The notes beneath the pieces are model-generated. The model saw only the letters and a program-made list of their open reading frames with translations, did not search any database and was not told where the DNA came from. The translations under genes and the position numbers were made by a program. From Knoxdaviesia capensis (lineage: Eukaryota; Ascomycota; Sordariomycetes; Microascales; Gondwanamycetaceae): DNA of 64,000 nt. Within the stretch, counting starts at the first letter, position 1. Each line of letters starts with the position of its first letter. Below, piece after piece: positions 1 through 10,611 of this stretch. The stretch covers positions 2,024,077 to 2,088,076 of the forward strand of contig LNGK01000008.1 in NCBI GenBank assembly GCA_001510575.1, read 5' to 3'.

Positions 1-1805
1 CCCCCCCCCCTGTCGAGATGCCGGATGACGTCGTGCGCGGGCGCGCGTGTGTGTGCGTGCCCAGATGCGCACGCAAGGTCGGGTGAACGAAGCACGAACT
101 TTAAGTGTGTGTGCACCGGTATCAGACGGAATAAAACTCGCGACTCTCTTGCAACATATGCAGGGGGTTTTTTTTTATTAATAAGATTTTTTGATTTTTT
201 TTTTGGTTCTGATTAAAGACTGGAAGCGTCGGTCGCTCCTTCCCCCACGCACCATCCCATCCCGCCAACCCCGAAAGGTCTCCCGGGTTGTTTGTTCATC
301 TGCCTGCCGATTTTGGCCGTTCGCCTGATTCGCGCTTCGTGTATGTGATACGCACCTTCCGTTCCTCACTACTACGAGTACACCACGGGACATGTAATAT
401 ATCCGTTGCCACAGTTCACGTAACCCTAGCAAACGGCCCCGTGGGAACATTCAAGAGCAAACGCACATGCACGAAAGAAGAAGCATCCGGGGTTTTCTAA
501 CAATAAAAAGCAGTATTTATTTTTGAGGTGCCCGAGAAAAAAAACCTATTACCTGCCCTCCGAATCCTCCAAGACGTAATAAAAACATGCAGAAAAAATA
601 GCAAATGAAAAAGGGGGACGAAAAGTTAGATGCCGGACAGTGGGCTCCTCAAGTGCTTCGCTCGGTTCGGGAGGACACCAACAACAAGCAGAGTAATTCG
701 CCGGCCCGCTGCGACAGAAATCCCGAAAGACAGAACCGCTGAAGAAGACAGAACCCCACGTCCAGCCCAAGGCCGAGGACCTCCTGCCGAGAGCTCGTTC
801 CCGTGGTGTTCCTTTGTTCCGAACTGCAGAAGCCCAAAGTCCAGGACCGGGCGGGCAGAAGTGGCCACACAACGGCTAACAAGAAAACAAGGAAGAATTA
901 AAAGAAATGGGGAAAAATGGAAGCAACAGAAAAGAAAAAAGGAGAAAAGAATCAAGGAAATTCCACCGTAACGTACAAGAAAGATTACCAATGGAAGCCC
1001 GGCTTCCTTCCTCAGCGCTTGGGAAACAAAACCAACCCGCCTACCCCTCCCTTCCACCAGATACACACAGTTGGGAAAAAGAAAACGCCCCTCTCCATCA
1101 CCCTCCGGTTGATACACTCTTTGCATCATATGAAAGAAAAGAAAAAAGGTAAACATCATTCCCGTTGACGAGGTCCACGAACGGACAGGGGAAACTCGAG
1201 GGACGAATCGATCGGTGTGTCCGCTGAAAAAAGACATGAAGCTCGGGTTCGGGGTCGGGGAAATGCGCACATAATTTGAGGACAAGAGGGAACGGGACAA
1301 GCAGAAGCCACACAAGCAGAGACACGATTCGGGGCTATTCAGAAGCCATGTGAAGAATATTCGAACAATAGGTCATGGCGAGTGAACGACTGGCTGCATC
1401 AAACGTTGGAACTTCTTGACATGGCCAATGCAAGTTGCCTGTTCTCCGTCGATGCTTGGGGGCCAGGTGTCACGGTTTTGAATCTTTTTGGGGGGTTGTT
1501 GGTAGGTCTAGACAGGAAAAGCCTTGGAAATGCTCCGCCGCCATGCAATGAACACAGAAAAAACAAGTTTTTAGATGTAAGGAAAAGACAAGATATAACA
1601 GAGAGGAAATAAGGATATATGTGCCGACAACAGCATATAAAAGGCAACTCATGCGAGTTGCCAACCCCCATTGGCCGCTCCAAAGCTAGACCCAATGTGC
1701 CAGGTCACCGACTGAGCGGGAACAAAGAGGCGAGCAAGGTTGGCAAGGTGGGGTGGGCGTGGATGGTGGTTATGGCCACATCATGGGCCTCGCGATTCGG
1801 GCTGC
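1..1805. other. Intergenic, no gene supported
   Basis: This stretch lies beyond the 3' end of the elongase gene. It opens with a poly-C run and holds several A-rich and T-rich tracts. The longest reading frame (626-1315, minus strand) is low-complexity and rich in Phe, Ser and Leu, with no family signature. I see no gene here, although a gene running in from the left edge cannot be excluded. Confidence 0.6.
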
Positions 1806-3301
1806 TTAGTTGGCCTTGCGCGAGCGGGTGGTGACACCGCTGGTCTTGACACCGGAGGCGGAGACCTGGCGGGCCGACGGGATCGAGGTCGACTTGCCGG
1901 TGAGCATGTCATGCGGGTCGGGGAGAGGAGCCTGGGACATGCGGCGGGCGGTCTTGCGTCCACTCGGGGCCTTGCCCTCTTTTCTATAGGTGGCGAAGTA
2001 GAACGAGATGAACAGAACCAGGTACGACGAGATGATACCAATGCCAGAGAAGGCAGCGAACTCCTCTCCAGCGCACTTGCCAGCATTGGGCATCCACTGG
2101 AAGTAGGTCGAGGTAAAGTAGGTGTACGACGCGAAGTAGACGAAGCCTGTGGGGGGTTAATGATGGTTGTGCATTAGCAATTGATTGGTTGACTGGATGC
2201 CAGCAGAGGGAGGGCAACTTACCGAGATCGATGATGAACTGGATGATCTGGAACTTGGTAACCCACTCCTTCCACCAGATGCGAACACCACGGGCACTCT
2301 GGAAGTAGTACCAGTACATGACAACGTGGACAGCAAGGTTCAGGGTGATGACAACCCACGACACAGCGGTGGAGCCGAGGAGCTGGGTGTAGCAGAGCAG
2401 AGCGGTAGCACCATGGTGGTAGCAGTGCAGGAAGGCTGTTGCAGGAAAGGAAAAACACCGAATTCGGCGGGTTAGTTGTTTGTACACGAGATTCGGGCCA
2501 AAAAAGACGCGTTTCGGATCGTGGGTTTACGTGTGGGGATGCAGATCGAGGAAAAGGGCTCTTGTAGACGTACTAAGCGGCTTCTTCTTCAGGAACAGGA
2601 ACACGGTGTCAAGGAGCTCGAGGTACTTGGTAAGGTAGTTCAGCTAGAGGAAAGAAAGGAGTAAAGGATGTTAGAACGATGACGAAAGAACATAGCTTGG
2701 AGCAATTGAGTGTATCGCAGCCACGCCAAGGGAGAACAGAACCGATGGGGATGAAAAGCCTGCCATAGAACCACGCATTGGGAAAAGACCCACATGCACT
2801 GTCTTTGCGGCTGCTTGCAACGGGGCCTCGGGAAAGAAAAAAAAAAGAGGAAGAAAGAAGAAGAAAAAATGTAAAGGCGAGACATACATAGTAGAGAACG
2901 ACCAGTGGCTGCGTCCAGCCGCCACGGGTATCACAGATAGCAAAGAAGATGCCGTGGTGGTAGACGGTGGGGATCAGCTGCTCGGCGAACAGCACCAACA
3001 AGATGAAGCTGATGGCAGTCAAGTAGAAGTTGTGGATGAGGAAGAGCTTCTGCAGCTTGAAGGCCGGGCGGTTGCGCATCAGCTCGCGGCCGCCGAAGAT
3101 GACGATGTAGTAGCACACGATGAAGATGCCACTCTCCTTCAGAGTCGACATGGGCGTCTTGCCAGCCACGAACACAAAGTCATCGGCGGGATAGCCCACA
3201 ATGGTCTCGAAGACCTTGCTGAAGATGGGCCATAGTTGGATACCGAACGGGCGGTCAATTGAGGGGAGCTGGAAGCTCTCAAGTAGTGAGCTTGTATCCA
3301 T
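1806..3301 (-). CDS. ELO-family very-long-chain fatty acid elongase (3-ketoacyl-CoA synthase)
   Basis: This is a condensing enzyme of the ER fatty-acid elongation cycle, joining malonyl-CoA to a long acyl-CoA; yeast relatives are Elo2/Elo3, which feed sphingolipid synthesis. Predicted exons on the minus strand are 3301-2888, 2643-2574, 2435-2223 and 2146-1806, giving 345 aa. All junctions are GT-AG and keep phase. The family HxxHH box is visible as HCYHH near residues 165-169, preceded by the conserved KYLELLDT-like segment in exon 2 and followed by several hydrophobic membrane spans. The C-terminus is basic and polar (RKEGK, TRSRK), as expected for a cytosolic ER tail. I chose the ATG at 3301 because upstream in-frame codons encode a low-complexity CT-rich leader. 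The exact substrate chain length cannot be read from the sequence. Confidence 0.93.
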
Positions 3302-3660
3302 GGTGAGATGTGTATTGATCTCTCGCCAATTGGGGGTTAAGAAGATCACGATCAGTAATAGGAGAGGAAGAGGAGGAAAAGGGGGAGGAGGAGAAATTAA
3401 TGAGAAGGGCAATAAAGAAAGGAGGCCCGATTCACGAGAGGAGAGAGAGGAGAGGATAGAGGAGAAAGATTAAGGGGGAGAAGAAAGGAAAAGAAAAAAA
3501 AAGAGAAAGAAAGCAAAAAAGGATGAAGATGGAACAAAAAAGAGAAGAAAAAAAAGAGGAGGACGGAATAGGAATGAAAAGAAGAAAAAGAGAAGAGAGA
3601 GATGAACGTGAATAGGTATAAAAAATGGAGGAACATCCCATCAAGGAAGAGAAACAACCC
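3302..3660 (-). promoter_or_regulatory. CT-rich leader/promoter of the elongase gene
   Basis: Read on the minus strand, the ~350 bp before the elongase ATG is almost pure pyrimidine (purine on the plus strand). Long CT tracts of this kind commonly sit around transcription starts of strongly expressed filamentous-fungal genes. No TATA element stands out. This is inference from composition. Confidence 0.45.
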
Positions 3661-4073
3661 CCCCCCCTGGGAGAGGAATTAAAGGTGATCAAGGGGCACA
3701 GAATGCGGGATTAGAGTGTTAGCAAAGCAGCTAGGAACAGAAATGGGGCAGACTTATAGTGGACCATCCCCTAAAAGACGTAACAAGCGGCCCTAAAGCC
3801 AATGCAAGCAACAGTCGCCTAAAAGGCCTTGTTGCCACTGTTTTGTGTATTTTGTTTATACCAGATTTGGACCCCCAGAAAAAAAAAAAAAAAGAAGAAA
3901 AAAAAAGGGAGACGACGTCACCGCGCCGAGGTAGCGAGATCCTGAGGAAATAAAGAACAAGATTACGGCATGAAACTTCTTGGCGGGTGGTGAACAATAC
4001 AACAAGAAGAAGAGCTGGTCAACGCCGGAAGATTATTTCGGCCGCAAAATGACAGTTGAACGGGAATCGTGAG

Positions 4074-4430
4074 TTACTCGGTACTTGGCTCTTTTTCTAC
4101 GGGTTCGATCTTGCTGTTCTTGTCTACAGAGTTATGTCCAGATGTTGGAATGAGCGCATGCAGCGAAAGCCGACGACGACGGATTTCCTCTAGCTGGAAA
4201 GGTGAAGCTGAGCTGGCCATTGGATATGTGAGTTCACGAGAGTTTGAGGACAGATATGTGCGAAGAGAAAAAAAAAGGTCCTGGGGGGGGAAATAGGGGC
4301 CAAAATCGCAGGGCATGTCGATATACCAATTTGCCCGTGGGTCAAGCCAGCTGAGCACTGTGAAATTCTCACCTTTTTTGTCTTTTCCAACGGCAGAGAG
4401 TTCCAGATCGATCGAAAGAGGACGTTTCAT
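4074..4430 (-). CDS. Candidate two-exon small protein (57 aa), unrecognised
   Basis: This is a weak candidate. On the minus strand an ATG at 4430 opens a 58-nt exon ending at a GTGAGA donor (exon 4430-4373). A CTAG acceptor starts exon 2 (4189-4074). The 183-nt intron keeps phase and joins one reading frame into a highly charged peptide (LSAVGKDKK followed by EEIRRRRLSLHAL), ending with a Lys/Glu-rich tail and TAA. I recognise no family. Supporting points are the phase match and a non-low-complexity product. Against it, such short splice pairs arise by chance and the start could lie further upstream. Confidence 0.22.
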   Translation of the reverse strand: MKRPLSIDLELSAVGKDKKGENFTVLSWLDPRANWYIDMPCDFGPYFPPQDLFFSLRTYLSSNSRELTYPMASSASPFQLEEIRRRRLSLHALIPTSGHNSVDKNSKIEPVEKEPSTE

Positions 4431-7400
4431 TTCGGCGCAAAAGCAAGCTGTGTAGGAGAAGGAATACACGGGCGTTGTTTGCGCGTGTCCGGGCGGCAGC
4501 GTCCAATCCAGAATGAATACACGGTTCCGAGTTTGGCTAGCCCCAATCTCGAGCCTTTGACACCCGCTTTCATGTGAGCATTCAGTATAAAAATGGTGAA
4601 TATTGAGTGCTTATATCTCCTTATGGCTTAAGCCTATGTCCCGAGTATAATATGCGCCGTCGAGTCAGGAGTCAGGAGTCAGGGAGTGAGTCGGTACAGG
4701 ATCACCGTCGCAAAGGAAACAGAGACTGTGGCCTTGTAAATACCAGACACCCGGGTTGATATCCCGGATAGCATCATGACTTAAGAAGGGTGTACCGTAG
4801 CTTTGGAACCAGAGCCCTTCCTGCTGTCCCCGGATTCGGATCTATCACCACTGTTCCCCGGTCGATATGATTGCCATCCATGACAAAGAGAACGTATCTC
4901 CTACCGATTCCCCCGTGGAGGAAGATACTTCCAGAGAGCTCTGCTACCAAACCCCAACCCTTAGGCGACCAGAAATCACCACGATTGTACGACAGCTTGT
5001 CGCGTACGGAGTTACTGTCTTGCAGCGTCTATATCTAGCACATTTCCACGCTCCATACAGCGCCCATCTAAGCCACTGCATCCATCTGATCTTGTGGCCA
5101 AACCCCAGCGCTGTGATTGGATGGGTGTAACGTTCCGAAATGACGTCTTGGCAGAAGCAACAGAAGAAGCAGAAAAGCGAAGGAAAAGCTGGGCTCCAAT
5201 TTGCTTCTGCTGCGTTCCACAGCTTTTCTCAACAAATGGAGGACCGACCAAGTCCCCACCGTGCATACTGCGCTACTGTATGTACCGGGGACATGAATTA
5301 CACATTTTTGGGTGTTCCTACAGAGGGTATAATTCACACGTGAAAGTGCCACCGTAGTAGTCACCCGTCCAAGAACGCACACATATACGCAGATGTAATC
5401 ACGACATGTGGAAAATGTGGGAGAAACGGCCGCTGGGCCCCCATTTTCCGGCATTGCTTGACAATCTCCGCTAGCCGATCCGCCGCCGAAGATAAGAGAA
5501 AGAGTACATATCTACAGACTACAGGCAATCAAAGGTAAAAAAAAAAAAAAACACAAGAGGAGACCAAAAATGGGAAACCCGCTTCCCATGATTCCTCCTG
5601 GGTTTTTGCGTGATTGCACGGTCGTGAAAGTTCGGATATTTCGGCTTTTGTAGGTGTGAACCCGCCGCAAAAAAAGCAATCATCGCGTGACTTTCACCAC
5701 AATGCCGAAAAAAAAAAGCTTGATACGAGGGGAGGGTTGTGTGGGATCAGGAGAATCCGCTGCGGGATTGAATGGATTTCGCGGGATGTGGTCACCCAAA
5801 CACATATGTGCTGGCATTTGTTACAATACCTAGCTAGGGCATAGGGCTGTTCCCAGTCGATACTATGTAAGATACAGTGGGCTATCTGGTCACATCAGTC
5901 CTGAGTTCCTGACTGATCAATAAGAGACGCCGACAGGGAAACCGGACGATGAACCGGCTCAGGCACGATAAACCCGGAATGCCGGCAGGACAATTACCAT
6001 GGGGTCCGGTACTCCTTAAAACTCTCGGCTTTATCGGGGGACCGTGGTCTCTCCCGGCGGTCGGCCCCGTTCACATTTTCTGTATTTAGGATCTTCTATT
6101 GCTGGAGAGCGTCGTACCGCACCCACGGTTCTAAGAGCGATGCTGTATCCATCACGCGGATGCGATAATCGTGACTGGGGTGTGGGCCAGGAACAAGTAC
6201 GGGGTGCGTTTGAGTCAAATGCGGCGGCAGTTAACGGGGACGCGGGTTTCCCCTAGGGAGGTGGGCTGGGAGCTACATCTTTGAACGAGGGGATGGAGGA
6301 GTGGGCACGGTATTTATATAACATGGTATTGAAGATCGAGTGAACGAATGTGTGTGGGGGGACGGTAGAATGAATCATGAATCATAACGAACACGATGAA
6401 TCAAGTACCTCTGAATCATGGTTAAAAAACGGCACATCTGCAGGTGAGGGAGGAGCCGGCCGTTACTCGTTGAGTCGCTGAGCGGTGCCTCCGAGTTATC
6501 ATGGAGGAACTAAGAGCTGTACATAACGTACTTTCCGGTTAACAAACCTGTGACGTTTATCAACACCGCGAACGATGAGGCAGCTCGTCTAGGAATCAAA
6601 GGAGCATCAGAGAGAAAAGCAACAGGGACAACCCTAAGTGGCCTCTGGCCACCACTTTTAGAGCACGTCATGGACGAACAAAACGAACAGATGTCGACAC
6701 ACGGCTGTGCATGGATTTCAGTTTTGTTGAGTGGCTCTTGCGCCGAAACAAGCGTGAAAAGGAGGACACCGAGGACCAAATCTTGTTTGAAGAGGAACAT
6801 GGGCTCCTGCATTCCGCCGGCGGGCTGTTGGTAGTTGGGGAGGGAATGACGAGCCCGCATGCTATAACCGGCCAGAGAGAGATTAAAGACGATCAAAAAC
6901 TCCAGCCAAACAGTGGGTTGAAAATCGAGACATAGTGGATACTTGTGCCTGGGAAAAGTCGGTAGAGTCTGAGGTGGTGAAGCTCACATGTCAAATTTTG
7001 TGCGAATCCAGGAACAGGGGAGAATCGTCCGTCGTTTTTTGGTCTTCGCCCCCCCCGGGGGATTTGTGCGTCGGCCGTTGTGTGTTCCTGGTTTCCCGCT
7101 GGCGCGCAACGGCGCGTGTGGCGGGTGTGCTTGTAGTTGAATGTATTTCTGTGCACCGCGTCCCGGGCTTTTCGGACTGAAGCCAGAGAACCGGGCAGAA
7201 GAGATGCGGGCGAGCTCTCCGACTTATGGCCAAACGGCCTGAACGCAGCCAACCGTGTGTTTTGGGTGTTAAACGATGGAACAAGGTAGACGTCTTCTCG
7301 CGCTGTCTCCTAAGGGAAACGAAAGGCTATGGGGATGCCCACGCAGCTCTATGGATACCTCGGACACTTAGCAGAACAAAAGGAAGCTGAAAACTCGCCA

Positions 7401-7910
7401 GTGCCCAGCAACACGACATCGTGATGCGATGTCGCGACGAAAGCTGACCCAAGGACAGTGTGAAGAGTGTGAACATTCGAAAACGCACACTCGACACTGT
7501 TGGACATCGAATTGGCCAATCAGCACCAGTCTGCTGAGTCACCCACGGCTGACAACGCCGTCGTGAATTCACAGCCTCCCCATTCGCCCACTCCTTCTGC
7601 GCGGTAGGCTAAGTCAGCCGATGTGTCAGCGAGGACGGGGAGAGCTCAAAAGAATCTCGACAGGCGAGGACACGCCCGAAAGAAAGCCCGCACCGGTGCG
7701 GTGATGGAGCAAACGCCGTGAATTTCTATATCGGAGGGTGGGGTGAAAGCAATCTACAAAACGAAGCCCAATGGAAATTCGGGTGGGTTAATCGGGTATC
7801 TATCTGGATGTTCTCCCTCCTGTAGCTCCTCCGCAGTTGACGCATGTTTCTGGTTCCTGAGAATGAAATGCGCTGATTCGGTCGCCGCACAGTGCCTGGG
7901 AGGCTGAAAT
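4431..7910. other. Intergenic, about 3.5 kb, no gene supported
   Basis: No reading frame here has a family signature. An 87-codon frame at 4867-5130 begins with a charged stretch containing a KEN tripeptide but continues into non-coding-looking sequence. A 128-codon minus frame at 6510-6896 is unconvincing. Short GTCAGGA-like repeats lie near 4661-4690, and several poly-A runs of 8-15 bases are present. Confidence 0.5.
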
Positions 7911-7914
7911 TTTT

Positions 7915-8027
7915 CCAATCAAAATCGTACCACCATTACGCTGTAGTGCATTTTCGCACGTCTGGAAGAACTCCGGGAGATCTGGAATCCGCATTGGCCG
8001 AAAAATCACTCCTTGCGAAATCATTGG
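7915..8027. promoter_or_regulatory. Three CCAAT boxes upstream of COX6
   Basis: CCAAT occurs at 7915-7919 (plus strand), and ATTGG (CCAAT on the minus strand) at 7993-7997 and 8023-8027, all within 320 bp of the COX6 start. The fungal CCAAT-binding HAP complex is known to control respiratory genes, so these are plausible sites. They are followed by a CT-rich leader at about 8040-8230. Confidence 0.45.
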
Positions 8028-8234
8028 CTCGTTGTAATTTCCTCTCTTTTTTCCTCTCTTCTCTCTCTTTTGGGAAAAGGAATATACAAAGTAATTTTCT
8101 CAATCCATCAGCCTCCCTCTGTTTGCTTGTTGTTTCTCTCCCCTCTCCGTCTTCGGGTTGTTTTTTTCTCTCTCTGTCTTCCTCGATCTATAATCGTGTA
8201 TTCTTCGCCGCCCCTCTCCGTTTCCTTCCTCACA

Positions 8235-9404
8235 ATGTCTGCCTCCGTCTTCCGTGTTGCCGGCCGGTGCCTGGCTCGTCCCGTGGTGCGCTCCACCCCC
8301 TTCGTTGCGCGCTCGTCCGGTGTTCAGGCTGTCCGGTCTGCCGCTGCTTTCTCGACTTCGGCTGTCCGTGCCTCGGCCGGCCACGAGGCCGAGTCGTTCG
8401 AGGAGTTCACTTCTCGGTGAGTGTTGCCGTGGTCGTTTGGCCATGTGTTCCCAATTGGCTGCCGTGTCCCGCGATACGATATAAAAATTCAACCCGCCGA
8501 GTCCGACCCACGAAACAGAACAGCATCCCCCCGATCGAGCTATATAGCTTTCCGACGATACTCGTATTACTACTGGGAGCTTTATAATCGCCAGATAATG
8601 CTGTCCCGATCATCCGAAGCACGGCCGATGTCCGTATAAACACAATCGAGCGGATAGAAACTGCGATGTCGCGGGACCCGGGCCTATTTTGTGCTGCTCT
8701 GCCATTGAGTCACCGGATTGGGAGAAAATCGGGCCAATTGACTAATTCCATCGTTTTCTTGATGTTCTACAGCTTCGAGAAGGAGTTTGACGGTGTCCAA
8801 GATGTTTTTGAGCTGCAGGTGCGTTCCTTGAGTTTTCCTCTCCTCCCTCCTCCACCTCCGGGATCCCGGATCCATTCGGAATCATCAAGTGGCCTGATTT
8901 CTTATTTTGTGTCTAAAAACCCCAACACATCCCCATACTGACATTGTCCACCCCTGGAATTCCAGCGCAACCTCAACAACGTCTTCGCCTACGATCTCGT
9001 CCCCGCCCCGTCGGTTATCACCGCTGCCCTGAAGGCTGCCCGGAGGGTGAACGACTTTGCCACCGCCGTCCGTGTCTTCGAAGGTACGACCTCTTCCGAG
9101 CTTGTCGCGGTTGCGTCATAAGCTCCGTGCAGCTTGTTGCTCTTATCAATCACTCTTTCCGCACACTTGGGGATATCTTTCACCCTCTTCCACATATATG
9201 CTTTTCACCTCTCCCTGCCATCCCACATGTACCCTTCTTGGCGCCCATTACTAACTCGAGTCCTATCTTTCTCCCCCCTCTACAGCCATCAAGGCCAAGG
9301 TTGAGAGCAAGACCCAGTACGAGGAGTACCTCACCGAGCTCAAGCCCCTCCGCGAGGAGCTTGGAATCGTTCTGAAGGAGGAGCTCTACCCCGAGGAGAA
9401 GTAA
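8235..9404 (+). CDS. COX6: Cytochrome c oxidase subunit VI (mammalian Va homologue), mitochondrial
   Basis: This is a nuclear-encoded subunit of respiratory complex IV that faces the mitochondrial matrix. Four exons (8235-8416, 8773-8818, 8966-9083, 9286-9404) give 154 aa, the usual length for Cox6. The first ~45 residues form a mitochondrial presequence rich in Arg, Ala and Ser without acidic residues. The mature part has the family's acidic start (SFEEF, FEKEFDGVQDVFEL), then NLNNVFAYDLVP and the helical repeat region ending ELGIVLKEELYPEEK. The second exon is only 46 nt, and all four junctions keep phase with GT-AG. The 5' leader is CT-rich and preceded by CCAAT boxes. Confidence 0.95.
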
Positions 9405-10611
9405 ACGCAACCGCCAGGCAAAACAAAACAAACAATCCACCAACAAAAACGACACAACATACCCTCCTTATATCCCACCCCGATACGACCTTTTCCATCG
9501 CCGAGAGATGGGCTTGCAAGAATCTTCTCCGAAGACGATCCAATACGGGCTTATCGAGAGACAGCTTTCTTTCGACCCTCTTTGCGTTACGGTCTCCCGG
9601 CGATGCTCCGGAAATATAACCACCCAACCGAAGGAGAAACAAAAGGTCCGCTGAACGACTCTGTACACACTTCTTCTCTCTTCACCACCCCCTCACCATT
9701 CAGCCTTCAGTAGATAAATCCCGACCTTTCCTTTTCTTACCGCTGTTGTTTTGTATTGTTGCTGTTTATTTTACCTTTTTCTTATACTTTTTTTTGTTTT
9801 TGCGAGTTTTCCCGACATAGAGAAAGATCGGAGAGGAAAGAAATGCGAGCACGGAGAAACGGATTGGAGGCAGATGGGCAGAGAATTTCTTTTGGAGAAG
9901 GAGACGCATCTTGAGTTGTTGTTTGTTTCTCTTGTAGATTCCTTGCTTGTCATGCCGGGCGTCCTGGCTCGAAATGTAACTGTTCATGTAGGTTGAAATA
10001 ATGCAATCTAATCCATCGTATATATGTCACTTGTCCTGTGCGCTTGAGGTTGTGCTGGTTCTGGATCCCTGGTGCGTATCAAGCTGTAGTTGGCGATAGT
10101 TGCTCATACGAGATTACAGAGGTCACAAGTGATCTTGGTACATTTCATGGCAAACGGGCACTGCATCTAGAAACAATTTCTTAGGGGGAATCATACAAGA
10201 TAACAGGAAAAAAAAAGCAAGAATGGAACTCCCCCCTCTTCTCAAGAACGTATCAGGAGGCCGTGACAGCATAACAGATACACGCCAAAACGAAATAAAC
10301 ACAAAAAGAGATAGCAAAGAGAATTCGAGAAACAGGAACAACAAGAAGAGCGTCGAAGTGTCAAAACTTAAAGCAACGCCTAGGCCGCCGATCGGTGAAA
10401 ACCAAAAACAGAAAGTGTCAGGAAGAAACGAGCAAAACCATATGGACCAGAGGGAACAGGGAAGCAAAGGGAAACAAGCAAACAGGTCTATATAAACACA
10501 GAAAAATGGAACGACGAGAAGAGAGAGAGAGAGAGAGAGATAAAGGAAAGATATCGTGAGCTCGGGTCGTTAGTGAAACAAGAAAAAAAAAGCACGCCAC
10601 TCTGAACTGCC
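9405..10611. other. Convergent 3' region between COX6 and the Hda subunit gene
   Basis: This region holds the 3' ends of two convergent genes. It is A/T-rich with poly-T and poly-A runs and a (GA)n microsatellite. No gene is supported. Confidence 0.6.
10521..10540. repeat. (GA)10 microsatellite
   Basis: A perfect run of ten GA dinucleotides just downstream of the stop codon of the Hda-type gene (minus strand), probably within its 3' UTR. Confidence 0.9.

Noticed and set aside
626..1315. 229-codon minus-strand frame near the left edge
   Set aside because: The product is Phe/Ser/Leu-rich low complexity from purine-rich DNA, with no family pattern and overlapping frames of similar length.
4735..4775. 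tRNA-like T arm (5-bp stem with 7-base loop)
   Set aside because: The loop reads TTGATAT without the invariant C, and no matching acceptor stem or D arm lies upstream.
4867..5130. 87-codon plus frame starting with a KEN-containing charged segment
   Set aside because: Only the first ~40 residues look protein-like. I found no phase-matching partner exon and no recognised family.
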